From Strongylocentrotus purpuratus (taxonomy: Eukaryota; Echinodermata; Echinoidea; Camarodonta; Strongylocentrotidae), in NCBI RefSeq assembly GCF_000002235.5, contig NW_022145601.1, positions 22,547,389 through 22,611,388 of the forward strand: a stretch of 64,000 nucleotides of DNA, in the 5' to 3' direction. Below the pieces are notes generated by a model. That model saw only the letters and a program-made list of their open reading frames with translations, had not been told where the DNA came from and did no database searches. Each line of letters begins with the position of its first letter. Position 1 is the first letter of the stretch. Of this stretch, positions 1 through 12,459 are shown piece by piece. A program made the translations under genes and the position numbers.

Positions 1-97
1 TGATTTTTTCTCTCTCCACTTCTGTCATTTCACTTCTTTGACTTGATATTACAACTTAGTTCAAAACATGAATATCAACTTTCTTTCATATCTATGT

Positions 98-101
<4 letters not shown>

Positions 102-146
<45 letters not shown>
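102..146. repeat. (CT)n microsatellite
   Basis: About 45 bp of CT, giving a Ser-Leu repeat in translation. The open frame across it is an artefact. Confidence 0.95.
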
Positions 147-149
<3 letters not shown>

Positions 150-151
<2 letters not shown>

Positions 152-1900
152 ATATTTTTTTTTTATTTCTCTCCCTCTCCTTATATATAACATTTTTTCT
201 TCTTCTCACAAACACTCTTTCGCATCTATGTTGCCATATCCCTCGCACCTATGTTGCTATATTTCACTTGCTTCATAATCATTCACACCCCTAGCTTTCG
301 CACTTCAACACCTCTTCAAAGTTTAATTCATATCACCTGTCTATATTTATTCCAGCTTGCGCCTCTCTACATTTTAACTTTATTTCATCACGTGCCTCGA
401 TCGAGTTTTTAACACCAGTAGAATACATATCTTGCTCTTCTCTCGGTTCTCTTTAATTCCTCTATACCTCACCTTCTACCTTCATATTTCTTATGATGTA
501 CAGATGGGCGGGTGGAATGTGTCCAAACTAAGAATCACTTGTCAACTCTGTCTTTTATATTGCTTTCAGCAGCAATCAATACCTATCAAAGAGGATGATT
601 TTTCACTCAAAAACAAACCATTGTCTGCTAGCTATAGACGGTTGACACTTACAGGCAATCAACACCAACACCTTCACCAAAAGCCCATCAAATCAATTCC
701 CAGTATAATCAAATTTCTAACTAAAAATGACGGGATGGACCATCTGTCTTGAGGCATAAATCATTTTTTTCTTTAAAAAATGTTAGAAGAGGTAAAGTAT
801 ACATAATGGAAAAATAATCTTTATGCACCTGCGCTTTTATTTGCCTTGACTTGCTTTTTCTTTAGTAGTATTATTATTCTACTGGCTTTGAGAAGAGCAT
901 CGAGAGAGCGAGCATGGCTTACGGTAAACGGATATAAAATCCATATATTTGAACATTAAGATGACATTTCACTCGCGGTGCTCTAAGGTGTAACTAAAGC
1001 TTCAAAATAATTCTTGGCTCGAAGGAGCGCTCGCTGCTTGGCCTTCTTTCTTTTTTCTTTTTTTCTTTTTTTTGGGGGGGGGGGGAAGTAACCAGTTTGT
1101 AGGAACCCAACCTAGTAACGGTGCAATCTTTGTGCAATAAGGCATATGCGGAATAGATACATCTCACTATATAGATTGCTTTTTTTGTGATAATGTACAT
1201 AAAGGAGTCGGTGCTTCCCCTAACGGAATTTCCATGTAGTCTGGTTATTTATAGGATTTAAAACAACTTGTAAATAGTAGTTTAATTCTGTAAATCTGAA
1301 AGTCAGACCTAGGAGAACATGGAAACAATCAATATCTAAATTCCTTCTTGATACCATTCTAATGCTTTTGTTGTTTTAGTCGTATTACACAGGTGATGAA
1401 TATCAAGTCTTCCCATCAAAAACAACTTTACTAAAACCTACCATAATAAACAAGGAGTTCCTCAAGGAAACGTTATTGGCCACTTTTCTTCGAAATTTAC
1501 ACTGCCCAATTATTCAATACATACAAAATATACGATGTAACACTAAATGTTTGATTGCGATGTTACTATATCATGATATGAATCAATAACGATGACTGCC
1601 AAACAATTTATTAACCTTCGGATCTCCCCCACACGCAGGATATTCGATCTTGCCTATTTGATGATACTGCCTTTCCGGCTGAGCATTTCAAAATGAAAAG
1701 TGCAGGTTGAGTCATGATACAGTTATCAACTTTAACATAATCGATAAAGTAATACATTTTGATTTTTATTAAGTCAATATCTTCCCACGATCACTACTGT
1801 TGTTAATGGTCATAAACTCATAATGAATAGGAGAAGTTTCACTTTTTAGACGAATGTAATATTTGTGATTCCTCTTGTGGAGTCTTTACCTCCATCATTA
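150..1900. other. No gene seen
   Basis: AT-rich sequence with a pyrimidine-rich first 500 bp and a G11 run near 1074-1085. The frame at 432-752 has no recognisable domain and no splice context that I could support. Confidence 0.6.
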
Positions 1901-1908
1901 CCTCTCTA

Positions 1909-1910
<2 letters not shown>

Positions 1911-1959
<49 letters not shown>

Positions 1960-1960
1960 T
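1911..1960. repeat. (CT)n microsatellite
   Basis: About 50 bp of CT with one T interruption. Confidence 0.95.
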
Positions 1961-2512
1961 TATAATATTTCTTTCCCTTATTACCTCTTAAGCGATCTAG
2001 CCTACTTTAATTTTCCCCGTCTAATGCTCTTGTACGGAAAATGTATATATTGTATTACAAAATACGTGGATAATGCACATAAATTGCATTACATTTCTTT
2101 AATCACTCCCATGATCCTGGCTTAAAGTCAAGGAAATAAAAGCGGAAACATATCCTTCAGGGCAATGTGTTGTGCTTATGGGTGATATGGTCATGATGAC
2201 TTGGCTAAGGAGGGGAGGTATAGGGACCTTTTTATTTTGTGTAGCCTTTTTCTAAATTCAAATAATTGATTAAGGGAGGTATAAAAACGAGCTCCCTTTT
2301 CAACCATTTTCCTGTCAGTAAAATTACTCTTGAGAACAGACTAGAACGCTGTCATCATGTTGCAATCTGCTAATTTCTCAAGCATATTTGAATCGATATT
2401 GGCAGGTGCGCTATGTACCCTCTCACTCAAATACTGCCATACTTCATACCAAGGGTTATATCAATTTCAATTTCAAATCTGGTCAGCGTAACTCAGGTGA
2501 AAGTGAATCATT

Positions 2513-3030
2513 CTTTGAGAGAGAGGGAGAGAGAGAGAGAGAAAGAGAGATAGAGAGAGAGGGGGGAGGGGTGAGGGAGAAAAAAAAGGTAAGATGGATC
2601 GAAATGAAAAGAACGGAGAAGAGTTGGAATAGAAAGAGGAAGGCATAGCGAGAGAGAGAGAGAGAGAGAGAGAAAGATAGGGGAAAAGAAAAAAAAGATG
2701 GGAAGAGGAATTAAAGACGAAGAAAGAGAGAGAGAGAGAGAGAGAGAGAAAAAAAAAAGAGAGTTTGTATGTGTATATATGTAAAAGGGGGCAGGGATAA
2801 GGGCTGGAGAAAGAAATTGTTATGGAGGGGAAGTCGGGAAGAGCCAAGGAGGGATAGATAGAAAGAGAGAGAAAGAGACAGACAGACAGACAGATAGAGA
2901 TGGAGAAACAAAGACAGGGCGGTTGGGATAGAAAGAAAGAAAAGAAACCAAGGGAGAGACCATGGGAGAGAGACCGTGAGAGAGACAGAGAGAGAGACAG
3001 AGAGACAGAGAGAGATCGAGATAGAGAAAA
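2513..3030. repeat. Purine-rich (GA)n composite
   Basis: About 520 bp of GA/GGA/AAAG tracts with a (GACA)n piece at 2876-2893. It reads as Arg-Glu repeats on + and Ser-Leu on -. No gene. Confidence 0.9.
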
Positions 3031-3405
3031 GGAGAAGGATATTAAACCAAAAACTTGTTTTGATAATAATTCAAGTAGAAGCGGGGGTAAAGGGGATAGA
3101 GAGAACTCATCGACTCCTTATAAATATTTTTTTATTTTATTTGGAAGCACTAGGGATTATGTTAGCTTTGCTGGGTCATACTGGCAGGTGGACTGCGATC
3201 CAAAATCAATGACAAGAAGGAGGGAAATTTTGGCTTGGTTTCTTTCTTTTTGTATATGAAAGTCATCTGTGTTTGTTGTCATGGTGATCCACAGACACAC
3301 AATCACTGTTAGTGATGAGACATATCTTTCCTTCAAAACAGACTGGAGATAAAAACGAAATCTTCAGGGCAGGTGATGATAATCACGCCTAGAAAAGGTA
3401 CATTC

Positions 3406-3562
3406 AGGGAACCATTTCACGAAGCCCTTTTTTGTCAATGAGAAATTCCAAAAATCAGTGACAAATCTGCTGATAACCAATCAGAAGCAAAGATTTCAGT
3501 AGCTTATAACAAAAAAACTGTCATTTGTCACTGATGACAATTTTTGTGAAATTGGGCCCAGG
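3406..3562 (-). mobile_element. MITE family A, copy 1
   Basis: An element of about 155 bp with imperfect terminal inverted repeats of the form GGGNCCNATTTCACRAA. The interior has CTGATAACCAATCAGAAGC and is partly self-complementary through CAGTGACAAAT. The same element occurs at 26180 and 26968 in the opposite orientation. There is no coding capacity; it is probably mobilised by an unidentified DNA transposase. Confidence 0.8.
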
Positions 3563-4374
3563 TTTATATTGTAGCCTTCCACCTTCGAATAATCAAGGTC
3601 AAACATTCCTCGTCTTCACAAGTTCCGCCGGGTAAAGGGTTTGAATCGGGAATCTTCTCATGTAAGACGTTCTATCAACCACATATCCACCAATGAAAGA
3701 AAATATGTTTTTCAGCGAAACAGATTTCCTTCTCTTTCTTATTCCCAACCCCCCCCCCCCCCCCTTTCTCCTATTTCTCATTCTGATCTCTCACCCTCAT
3801 TCTCTTTCTCATTCTCACATTTTCCCTTTCTTTTGTATTTTGTTTGTCTTTATGATTGTGTGTACATATAAGGTGAATACCTGCTGTAGTTAATGGTGGT
3901 TATATGTGTATACCTTGTAAGTTTCATTTCTCTTTAAATTTAATTTAATATTGTGTTTAACAAATGGTGGACGTCATTCACAAGCGCTGTTAGGGCATAT
4001 TATACATTCTGTATTTATGGTCTTTTACTTGATTTTTTGTATGATGCCAAATATATTTTGATTGAATTGAATTGTATATTGCATTAAGTGTTATGGTTGA
4101 ACAGCAACATTTAAATTCTGCAACCCTCTACCACGATTTAGATGTTTAATACCTCGTCAAATGGTAATGTCATAACGACCGTTACTGGCTGCTCATTTGG
4201 CTGTTGGGTCATTTAATAGTTTCCACGTTTCCATCGGGGCCTTTACTAGTCTATGCTTTATGATGGCTTACTATTCTTGTGATAATCATTATCTCCCTAG
4301 TGAGGGGCGTTTTTATTCTGAATGCCTTTTTAGCTACCAACCCATTGACTACTGAATTCTTTAATTCCCATAGC

Positions 4375-4756
4375 TTAAAGGGATCCGGTAACTTTGTCTC
4401 AGATTCTGAAACAAAATTCTGGATTTAGCTCATGATGCAATGATAATTATAAACCTTTAGGTCAGTCAAGAACCCCGTGACTTTTACCAGCCAATCGCCT
4501 GTCTGATTTTCAAGATATTTATGATTAGAATTACAAATTTTGAAAACCGTTCGCCTGACGGTTTTCATAACACTACAGTCTATTGGGGAAAACGAGTATG
4601 GTAAAACCGGTCACTCATAGATTACTTTTTTGAGGCACTTCTTGATCATTTTGAAGCGCAATTTTTTTAGGGCTTCAATATTACACCATATCACAGACAC
4701 TGGTAACACTTAGGGCCGTGTATCTCAGATTTAACATTGTTAAACGATCCCTTTAA
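4375..4756. mobile_element. TTAA-flanked inverted-repeat element
   Basis: The ends read TTAA-AGGGATCCGGTAAC and GTTAAACGATCCCT-TTAA; the inverted repeats agree at about 18 of 22 positions and are flanked by TTAA on both sides. The length of about 380 bp and lack of a reading frame suggest a non-autonomous element. The TTAA duplication is characteristic of piggyBac-type transposition, although the first bases (AGGG) are not the usual CCC, so the superfamily is uncertain. Confidence 0.6.
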
Positions 4757-4924
4757 TACAGGGAGCACCCGGTTCCCATAAGCAATTGGTTAAGGAGGTA
4801 GAAATGGGAATCATTAATGGATTTTAGAAGATGAATCAGGAAGATTAGGATACAACTCCTTGTAAATAAGACAATATGCCACACTATTTACTGATATTGG
4901 ATCAACGTTCGGCAATGTACTGTT

Positions 4925-5022
4925 TCTTTTCTTGGTATCTGCGTATTTCTTTGAATTTAAACCTAAACTAGGCCACCCTGGGTGAAAATGACAAATAAAT
5001 AAATGAAATAAATATTTAAAAA
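4925..5022 (+). repeat. Probable 3' tail of a retroelement
   Basis: GGCCACCCTGGGTGAAAATG is followed by ACAAATAAATAAATGAAATAAAT, an A-rich, AATAAA-containing end like those of short retroposed elements. No tRNA head is found upstream. Confidence 0.35.
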
Positions 5023-5420
5023 TATCTGATTAAGTGACTCTGTAAAATATCCCTCAAGAAACTTGATGTCATAGTATCTCTACTAATACCTTTTATAGAA
5101 ACGGTTTACACATTCTATGGTTGCTCAAATTTGAAATGAGATTTTTCTTAACCTAAAATTATATACGGACTTGGTATTATTCTCTCAAGAAACATAGTTA
5201 AAGAAGTGCTTATTCTGGGAGGGGGGGGGGTAAATCAATCGAAAATATAATTTCCGTCACCGTCCAAGGCATTCTCTCTTTAAGAATGCTGCTATCTTGG
5301 AATGTATATCAGTTGTTTAAAAGGACAAGACCGTCAACCTTTTCTCGTTTTTTTTTTTAGAGATTTGAAGTGCTCTCCTCTCCCCCTAACAAAAAAAAAA
5401 GAATGAGATTTCCAGAGATT

Positions 5421-5431
5421 TCGAGAGAGAG

Positions 5432-5462
<31 letters not shown>
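5421..5462. repeat. (GA)n microsatellite
   Basis: About 40 bp of GA. Confidence 0.95.
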
Positions 5463-5867
5463 TGAAAAGTACGTACCGCCTACGGCAAACGAACATGACG
5501 TAGTATCAGAACGCGTCATATTTTGATGTTATTACTTTCGTGTGTTGATACATGTAATTCCTAATGCTCCATTTAAATAATTAATACGGACCTGCTTGTC
5601 TCCCTTATTACAGAAAATTGTAGATTATCAATCTTTTTCTGAAAAACTCTAAAGTTGCCCCCCCCCCTCATTATGTTATCATTCATTTCACGTGATGAGG
5701 CATGTCATTACTGATGCTCTATTCAAATTATTCATAAGTACCCGCAGCCATCCTAATTATAGATTAGAGCAGATGTGACCCCAAAAATGTGATTAGAAAT
5801 TGGTGAGGTGCGTCGGAACATTTTCTTTTCTTCTATAAAAGAAATGTCTCAGTATGTATGTTCATTA

Positions 5868-6150
5868 TCGGTTTATGATGCATGGAGTCATTAAAGATAA
5901 ATTTGAGTTCTGGTCATGCGATTTTATTGTGAAAGAAACGTTGTGGAACGATCAGAAAAGTTTGATCATCTAGCATATAAGTATTGGTGTGTACTGCAAT
6001 GTTCTGGAACCATCAAAATGATAAGAAATTTGGCCAAGTTTTGGTAAAGTTACAAGACTATACACAGAAAGATGTATATGGGACTACACGAACATGTGGC
6101 GTAAAAATCCGTCCCGATTTTATGATGTTACATGCCATATTTAGTATATG
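5868..6150 (+). repeat. Interspersed family X, copy 1
   Basis: Contains TTTGAGTTCTGGTCATGCGATT, GATCATCTAGCATATAAGTATTGG, TATATGGGACTAC and ACATGTGGCG. The 19-mer at 5905-5923 recurs exactly in reverse complement at 16337-16355, with similar flanks over about 250 bp. No coding frame. Confidence 0.7.
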
Positions 6151-6349
6151 AAGTCATTTGAAGAGCCATGCTTTTCAAAGAACATTTTGTATATGATGTT
6201 CTTCTACACTTACATGATACAATGATAACGCTCACAAGTTATTATTCACCTCTTCCCAGAACTGAATCTTCTTTTTAATGTGCCACTTGAGCTGTTAAAA
6301 TGATAAACGAGGAGATGTCGACATCCCATTTAACATTATGCAGGATAAC

Positions 6350-6710
6350 AATAGAATGAGTTTTGAACAATGTCATACCAAAGACAAACACCCTCCGGTA
6401 AACTATTCCTTTGTATCTACCTCCGGACCAACTCCATCTGGACAACCATCCCGGATAAACACCCCGAGTATCCGCCCCTGGATTGCTAGCCGTACAACAG
6501 GACATTTAATAGTCCGGACAACTTCCTTTACAGGGAAAACTACCCCTGTGGTAAAACAATAGTATAGGCAAGGAACTCATTGTTAGGAAAGTTTTTTAAA
6601 GGTGGTATTATCTACATTTGAGGATACCTCTGGTGGGTAAATATCCGGAGGTAATCGTCCTGTGGAGGGTTGTCCGGGAATGAGTTGTCCTAATACGGTC
6701 GGATGTTAGA
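6350..6710. mobile_element. Inverted block with CCGGACAAC motifs
   Basis: The left half holds CTCCGGACCAACTCC, CCCGGATAAACACC and GTCCGGACAAC; the right half (6600-6710) holds the reverse complements GGGTAAATATCCGGAGG and GGGTTGTCCGGG. The arrangement suggests a decayed palindromic element. The open frames on both strands here are unlike proteins I know. Confidence 0.35.
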
Positions 6711-6798
6711 AATAAGCGAGCATGTTTCCCCCTCCCCCCATACTTCGGAATTAAATCTCCAAACCAAAACAGTCGATTTTTTGGCTGTTCGGGGAAAA

Positions 6799-6905
6799 TG
6801 TAATTGTTTGTTTGGTTTAATGTCGGTCTCATGTCGGTCTCGCTGTTGTAGATATGGTATATGCGAGCATGTGCCATCAACTGTTTTCCGATCTTCAGTG
6901 TTATA
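6799..6905 (+). repeat. Direct repeat, left copy (GTCGGTCTC motif)
   Basis: AATTGTTTGTTTGGTTTAATG, two ATGTCGGTCTC units, then GCGAGCATGTGCC and TTTTCCGATCTTC. The same order recurs at 7255-7362, and GCGAGCATGTTTCCCCC at 6716 is a third partial copy. Part of the nested block at 6.3-7.4 kb. Confidence 0.65.
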
Positions 6906-6963
6906 TCATACCTCAGTCACAACCTTAAACCGACTAAAAACCTATTGTTTGCCATTCGGTGTT

Positions 6964-7255
6964 ATTTAACTTATCCTGCCATAATGAATACAGCCCAGAG
7001 CCACAGGGCTAATCCCCATTGTGCCAAGCCACAAATCCCCCTTGTGCCAAGTTTATTTTGAAATAATCTGATGCACACGATGGTACGATCAATAGCGCGT
7101 ACAAAGAACTGAGCACAGTACAATGGGCATACACAATAACTGCTATTACGAATGCGAGCAAACATGCATGAAGCAGCCAATCGATAGCGCGCTCACGTGT
7201 ACAAAGCACTATAACGGTAGCGTACATGCGGAATTATGGCAGGATATGAGTTAAA
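6964..7255. mobile_element. Inverted-repeat element nested between direct repeats
   Basis: The terminal inverted repeats are TTTAACTTATCCTGCCATAAT (6964-6985) and ATTATGGCAGGATATGAGTTAAA (7233-7255). The interior has two imperfect direct copies of an AATAGCGCG...GTACAAAG module (about 7090 and 7180). There is no transposase. One TIR recurs alone at 24904-24924. Confidence 0.65.
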
Positions 7256-7362
7256 TTGTTCGTTCGGTCTGTTGTCGGCCTAGTGTCGGTCTCGTGTCGG
7301 TCTCGTTAGTGTGACTGGAATCTGAGCGAACATGTGCCGGACACCTTTCCCCAATCTTCGTT
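7255..7362 (+). repeat. Direct repeat, right copy (GTCGGTCTC motif)
   Basis: AATTGTTCGTTCGGTCTG, three GTCGGYCT units, GCGAACATGTGCC and CCCAATCTTCG repeat the order of the copy at 6799. It abuts the right terminal repeat of the element at 6964. Confidence 0.65.
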
Positions 7363-7399
7363 ATTAACATCAATGTCATCGGGTAATCCATAGGACATT

Positions 7400-10080
7400 A
7401 TACGCGCCGCCGCCGAAATGATAACCACCCGTCTATATATAAGTCAAGAAAGTATTGAGATGTAGGGTTGTGACACAGTTTCGACACGTATGTTGTTAAT
7501 AAACCGTGCCTCGCGAGATGGCTTGCGTGCCTCGATTGGTATGCAAGAACATGATTGGAAGAAAAAGCTAGGAAACCTCATTACATCCATATGTAGGGGT
7601 GTCAATCATTTTTTTTGTAGATGGGGAGGGGGGGGGGGGCATCACACTAGCATATTGACAAATCCAATATTAAAATGCCTTACCAGTTCATCGTTGTATG
7701 CCCATTCCCAAATATTGAAATATTGGCCCCGAACATTAATTTGATATAAGCCTATATTGATAATGCCTTTTTATGTATCTTCTTTTTGAAGAATGGCGGG
7801 GGTAGAGGTAAGCGCCCCTACGTCCCTGTAGAGCGGACGAACTGTAAGACATGTTAACATCCTGGCAATAAAGCTCCGACAAGATTAACTCAAGATGTCA
7901 CGAATACTTACCAAATGCGTCACAATCCTTAGACAAAGATGAAAAACAAGTGTATGCTCTGAAGGCTATCATTTTCTTTGTATTACTTCTTTGGTGTACT
8001 AAGCTACATTGTTGGTTAGCAGGAATGATACTTTAATGCTTTATTGTAATGCTATGGTCTTGTAATTACGTTATGGGGAAAAAAAACCGACATCTGAAAG
8101 TTATTTCGAAAGTTTATGCCATAGAAAGGAATAATTGTCCATAACTTGAGATAGACAATTATTGTAAGGTACTAGCTGAAAAATATTACATACGATGGAA
8201 GGTACTGTACACAGGCACAAAGTGAAAAATTACTTCCGTCTTATTCCATTAAAGGACAGCATTTTATTTGACGTTGCTAATATGGCATTCCTTGAATTGA
8301 AAAGCTTACAATTCAAGTTATATTTTCTTTGCATTTATGTTCTTTTCTGATGATACTGGGTGTTCCGCAAATAAAAGTAACTTAACTTTGCTGCCTACTG
8401 AAACAGTAGGTCATTCATTCCAACAGCTTTCGCTTCAAATCGTTTAATTTTGTATTTGTATTTTATTAAGGCACTTAGGGTAAAAAGAAAAAAAACACAT
8501 TTGGGAGCAGCAAATATATTGAGAAACCCGTACAGGACTGCATCCCTAATGCAGGTTTTGTTAAAATATACAGATATTAAAAGATACATAGCTATGATGA
8601 TGATTCAATATCATACATCTGGTCGAAATTTTCTGTAAATAAGTAATTTTTGTAATTTTTATTTTAAAATGTTAAAATAAAAAAAGTAAACAAATATCAC
8701 TGTTGAATAACGTATATATTAGGGGGTATTTTTATTCAATATCATGACAGAGCTAGGTTAAGCGTTCTCTAAAGCACATACACGCTTGCATTATCATATA
8801 CTTCATACAGTTGACACTTTTTTATAAGGGCAAACAAAGTTAACAAACCTTCTGTAATATTCGACATCCATTTGATAAACGGGATACATTTCTTCTGGAA
8901 ATAGGTCCATCATAAGACCGAGCCTTTTTACCCCCCCCCCCCCCCCCTGAGAGCAGGCCGGGTTCGTCGACGGTCAGTTAAAGTCAAGTTCTCCCATGGG
9001 GGTTTGATCTTTACGTAGACAAAGACAGAATATCCATTTTTGCATTTTGATTGCGACAGAAACAAATTTATTATCTGTAGAATGGACTTCAAGAGGTGGC
9101 TCTAGGCAAATGCATTATGATGGTACAAGGTTAAAAGCATTGAATGCCTGTTTATGCAAACCAATGTCTCTTTGCCTTTTTCTAATGCAAGTATTTTACA
9201 TGATTTTAGAGCTATGTCAGAAGAATGATTTATGAGAAGGTAGTATATTAGAGGGGATCTTTATGAAAAGGAAGAGCCTGACATTTATAGAACAATAAAT
9301 CAAGCAATAATTGACGATAATTCAACCACATTTCGTTGTTTTTGTTAGATTATTACTTTATCATAAATAAAATATATATTTAAAAAAAAACGCTGAGTCT
9401 ATAGCTTTTAATCTATTGTAACAATTCCATAACCTTAATATAAATCATTTATTTGTTTTGACCTTTTTTTTTGTTTCCAAGTCTGACATTAAGAGAACTG
9501 TTTAAGTTAATCAATAAATCAGTGACTAGAATTCAACCACATTGCGTCGTTGTTTTCATTTATTTATTCCTCGTATAAATGCATAGACACAACGTTGTGC
9601 AAATACAAAAAATTCAATAATTATTTAGTTTATTTGTTCTCTTTATTTCGTATGCAGGACTTTAAAATGGCCACTGCAATTTTAACATTAAATGTACCTG
9701 CCATCTGTACCACCATCGTCATGAAATAGTGATTAAAAGATTTCGTCGGGATGGGCTATAATTTTCTTCGAACAGCTATTTCTTAGATCACAAAACTAAA
9801 ATAGGCTGCATATTATGGAAATAAATCAAATCAGCATGATGACATTTGATTTGAAATGAACCCATAGCTACCGTACCATCATAGAATTACGGCAGAGAGG
9901 CTCTTGCACTTTCCCCCAAAGCTCGCAATCAAATTAGAGGGATTAAGTAATCATATTTTTGGACCAGGACGACTTTGCATGGCCCGATGACATTTGTGGC
10001 TAATGACATTTGAGAGATGGGTAATATGATTTCGGTCAGTCCTGTCATGACGGGGTAGTTTATTTGACAGTAAAAGATAC
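7400..10080. other. No gene seen
   Basis: AT-rich sequence with poly-G/poly-C runs (7626-7640, 8931-8947). Only short frames of 60-85 codons, none with recognisable motifs. Confidence 0.6.
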
Positions 10081-10086
10081 AGACCA

Positions 10087-10214
10087 GGGCCCCGTCTTAT
10101 AAAGAGTTGCGATTGGTCCAAATCAAACCCAAGTCCTCCAAACAATCGCAAGTGTGCAGTCTCCTTTCTCATATGTACCAAGTTGCGATTAATATCAATT
10201 ATAAAGACAAGGCC
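10087..10214. mobile_element. Small inverted-repeat element
   Basis: The ends GCCCCGTCTTATAAAGAG and (reverse complement) GCCTTGTCTTTATAATTG are similar, and GTTGCGATT occurs near both ends. It is about 128 bp with no coding potential; the 113-residue minus-strand open frame across it is taken to be spurious. Confidence 0.4.
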
Positions 10215-10697
10215 GAAACGATACATGAAACCCACACCGTATAATGAGAAATACCCAAATGTTTGGTTAAAGATATAACAAAAATCAGTCATTGCAGGTG
10301 GCGCATTTAATATTCAGTAATGCAATAAACATCGAAAATGTTATCATCTAAATACATGTACTTCACTTCGGTGTTTATTGACCCAAACTTATTCGAATAA
10401 AGATCTTGCGCAGAGAGCAAACGTTTTGAATATTTACGTGCGACCATGTTATACTCTTAACGTAATATAGAATTATTGAACTATTGATGATACGTGTTTC
10501 TTTTGTGCATCCCTTACAGTCTAGGTTCAAAATCATGTATCGAATTATTAAACAAAACTATGAAAGGTGGTTTTAGGGGGTTGATAAAACCACCATTTTA
10601 AAGTATAATCTATCGTGCCTTTAAACTTTCCTGAAATCTATTATGTACACAATTAAAAACATCTTTCAAAGATTCAAGTGTGTATTAATGGAACCAC

Positions 10698-11060
10698 TGA
10701 TAAATTAAAATTTAAGAGCTCGTAGACATTATTTTCCGTTGGTTTATTCGAAAAAGAACTGTGTGATTCTTTCTTCTTCAGAAAATTTGCTATAGGAAGT
10801 GGGACAGACGGGATTGAAGATTTACCAATGGGTTTATTTTCACCCATATTGTGCTTTTATATACCCCACTGTTTTTCAATTTATGATTAATTATTGTACG
10901 AGGTAATTTTTGTAGTAGTATCATTAAAATCTTAAAGGTTGTTCAAGTTTAATCATCTTAAATATTTTGAAAGGTGCATTTTGCTGCATTAAAAGTTCAA
11001 TGTTTTCCTCCCCTATCTCTCTCCTCCCCTTCTTCTCTCTCTCTCTCTCTGTCTGTCTCT
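10698..11060 (+). repeat. Tandem duplication, unit 1 (365-bp period)
   Basis: It runs from TGATAAATTAAAATTTAAG to a CT-rich end. It is repeated with few differences at offset +365. Markers shared in order are GAGCTCGTAGACATTATTTT, GGAAGTGGGACAGACGGG and GGTGCATTTTGCTGC. Both units end in (CT)n, suggesting slippage or unequal exchange at CT tracts. Confidence 0.9.
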
Positions 11061-11062
11061 AT

Positions 11063-11394
11063 TGATAAATTTAAATTTAAGAGCTCGTAGACATTATTTT
11101 TCCGTTGGTTTATTCGAAAAAGAACTGTGTGATTCTTTCTTCTTCAGAAAATTTGCTATAGGAAGTGGGACAGACGGGGTTGTAGATTTACCAATGGGTT
11201 TATTTTTTACCCATATTGTGCTTTTGTATACCCCACTGTTTTTCAATTCATGATAAATTATTGTACGGGGTAATTATTGTAGTAGTATCATTAAAATCTT
11301 AAAGGTTGTTCAAGTTACATCTTAAATATTTTGAAAGGTGCATTTTGCTGCATTAAAAGTTCAATGTTCTCCTCCCCTATCTCTCTCCTCCTCT

Positions 11395-11420
<26 letters not shown>
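11063..11420 (+). repeat. Tandem duplication, unit 2
   Basis: The second copy of the 365-bp unit. It differs from unit 1 by scattered substitutions and small indels (for example a lost TTAATCA near 11316), so the duplication is not brand new. It runs into the (CT)n tract at 11398-11510. Confidence 0.9.
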
Positions 11421-11434
<14 letters not shown>

Positions 11435-11465
11435 CCCTCCCCCTCTCTCCCTCTTTCTCTCTCTC

Positions 11466-11503
<38 letters not shown>

Positions 11504-11515
11504 TCTCCCTTTCTC
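11398..11515. repeat. (CT)n composite
   Basis: Three CT tracts separated by CCCC-rich spacers, adjoining the tandem duplication. Confidence 0.95.
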
Positions 11516-12459
11516 CCTTGCTGTAATTCATTTCTCACTTTCTCCCTAGCCAGCCTCGTTCGCACATACGTTTGGATTTCCACACCTATCCTCCACCTCC
11601 CTCAAATTTCCACATTCCCCTCTCATTCTCCATCTCTCTCGGTTCTCGTGACAATTACTTAACCTTTACTGCAAGGAGGTGAAGACATGTGAAAGGAACT
11701 AACAATACACATATAGGGTTAAACAGACCCCTTGGGATTCCTCGAAAAGGGGTTTATTATTATACATTCATATTTCCGAGCTATTCCTTTGGTATCTGCC
11801 CCACGGGGTATCCATCGGGTAATGGAAGTAACATAGGATCACATCTTTACCATGAATGAACTTTCGTTTGTCCTCATAATGCTCTCAACATTGAGTATGG
11901 TTGGAAGTTAATGCCATTAATTCCCATGAGAACAGATTGATTTATTTGTCAATCAATTGGAAAAAAATCTTCTTCTGATGTGTTTTTAAAGAGATTTGAA
12001 ATAAAATTGTATTGAATTGGATTGAATGGAAAAAGCATAGACCTTCCTTAGATCGTGGGCGGCTTCGAACAGCCAGAGAGCGAGGCTTGGACACCCTACG
12101 TTCGAACTCGCAATCGAAAAATATATTTCGAATATTTTGAAGGAAATAGAAGGGTTTTCAATTTAAAAACAATATATGTTTGGTTTGCAGTGTGTTATCA
12201 AGGGATGGTAGCCTCATGTACTTTGATTGGTTACATTCTCTTCGATTCAAACAAGAGACTTCCTTGCATTTGTTTTCGATAAAAAGAATATAAATCTTAC
12301 AATATGGGGTAATTTTTTAAGGCATTGAGTGCTTGTCATAGTGTTCGGGGCGCGAATGTAAAGATTCGATGGCACCCACTCCGGTCTCGGAAATTTGATT
12401 GATTAAACGAGACGCCCTGAGTCCATTGTGCTGACTTTACCTTCAAATCCTCTTTCTAG

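Noticed and set aside
9951..10292. 113-residue minus-strand frame
   Set aside because: It crosses a small inverted-repeat element and shows no domain or coding bias.
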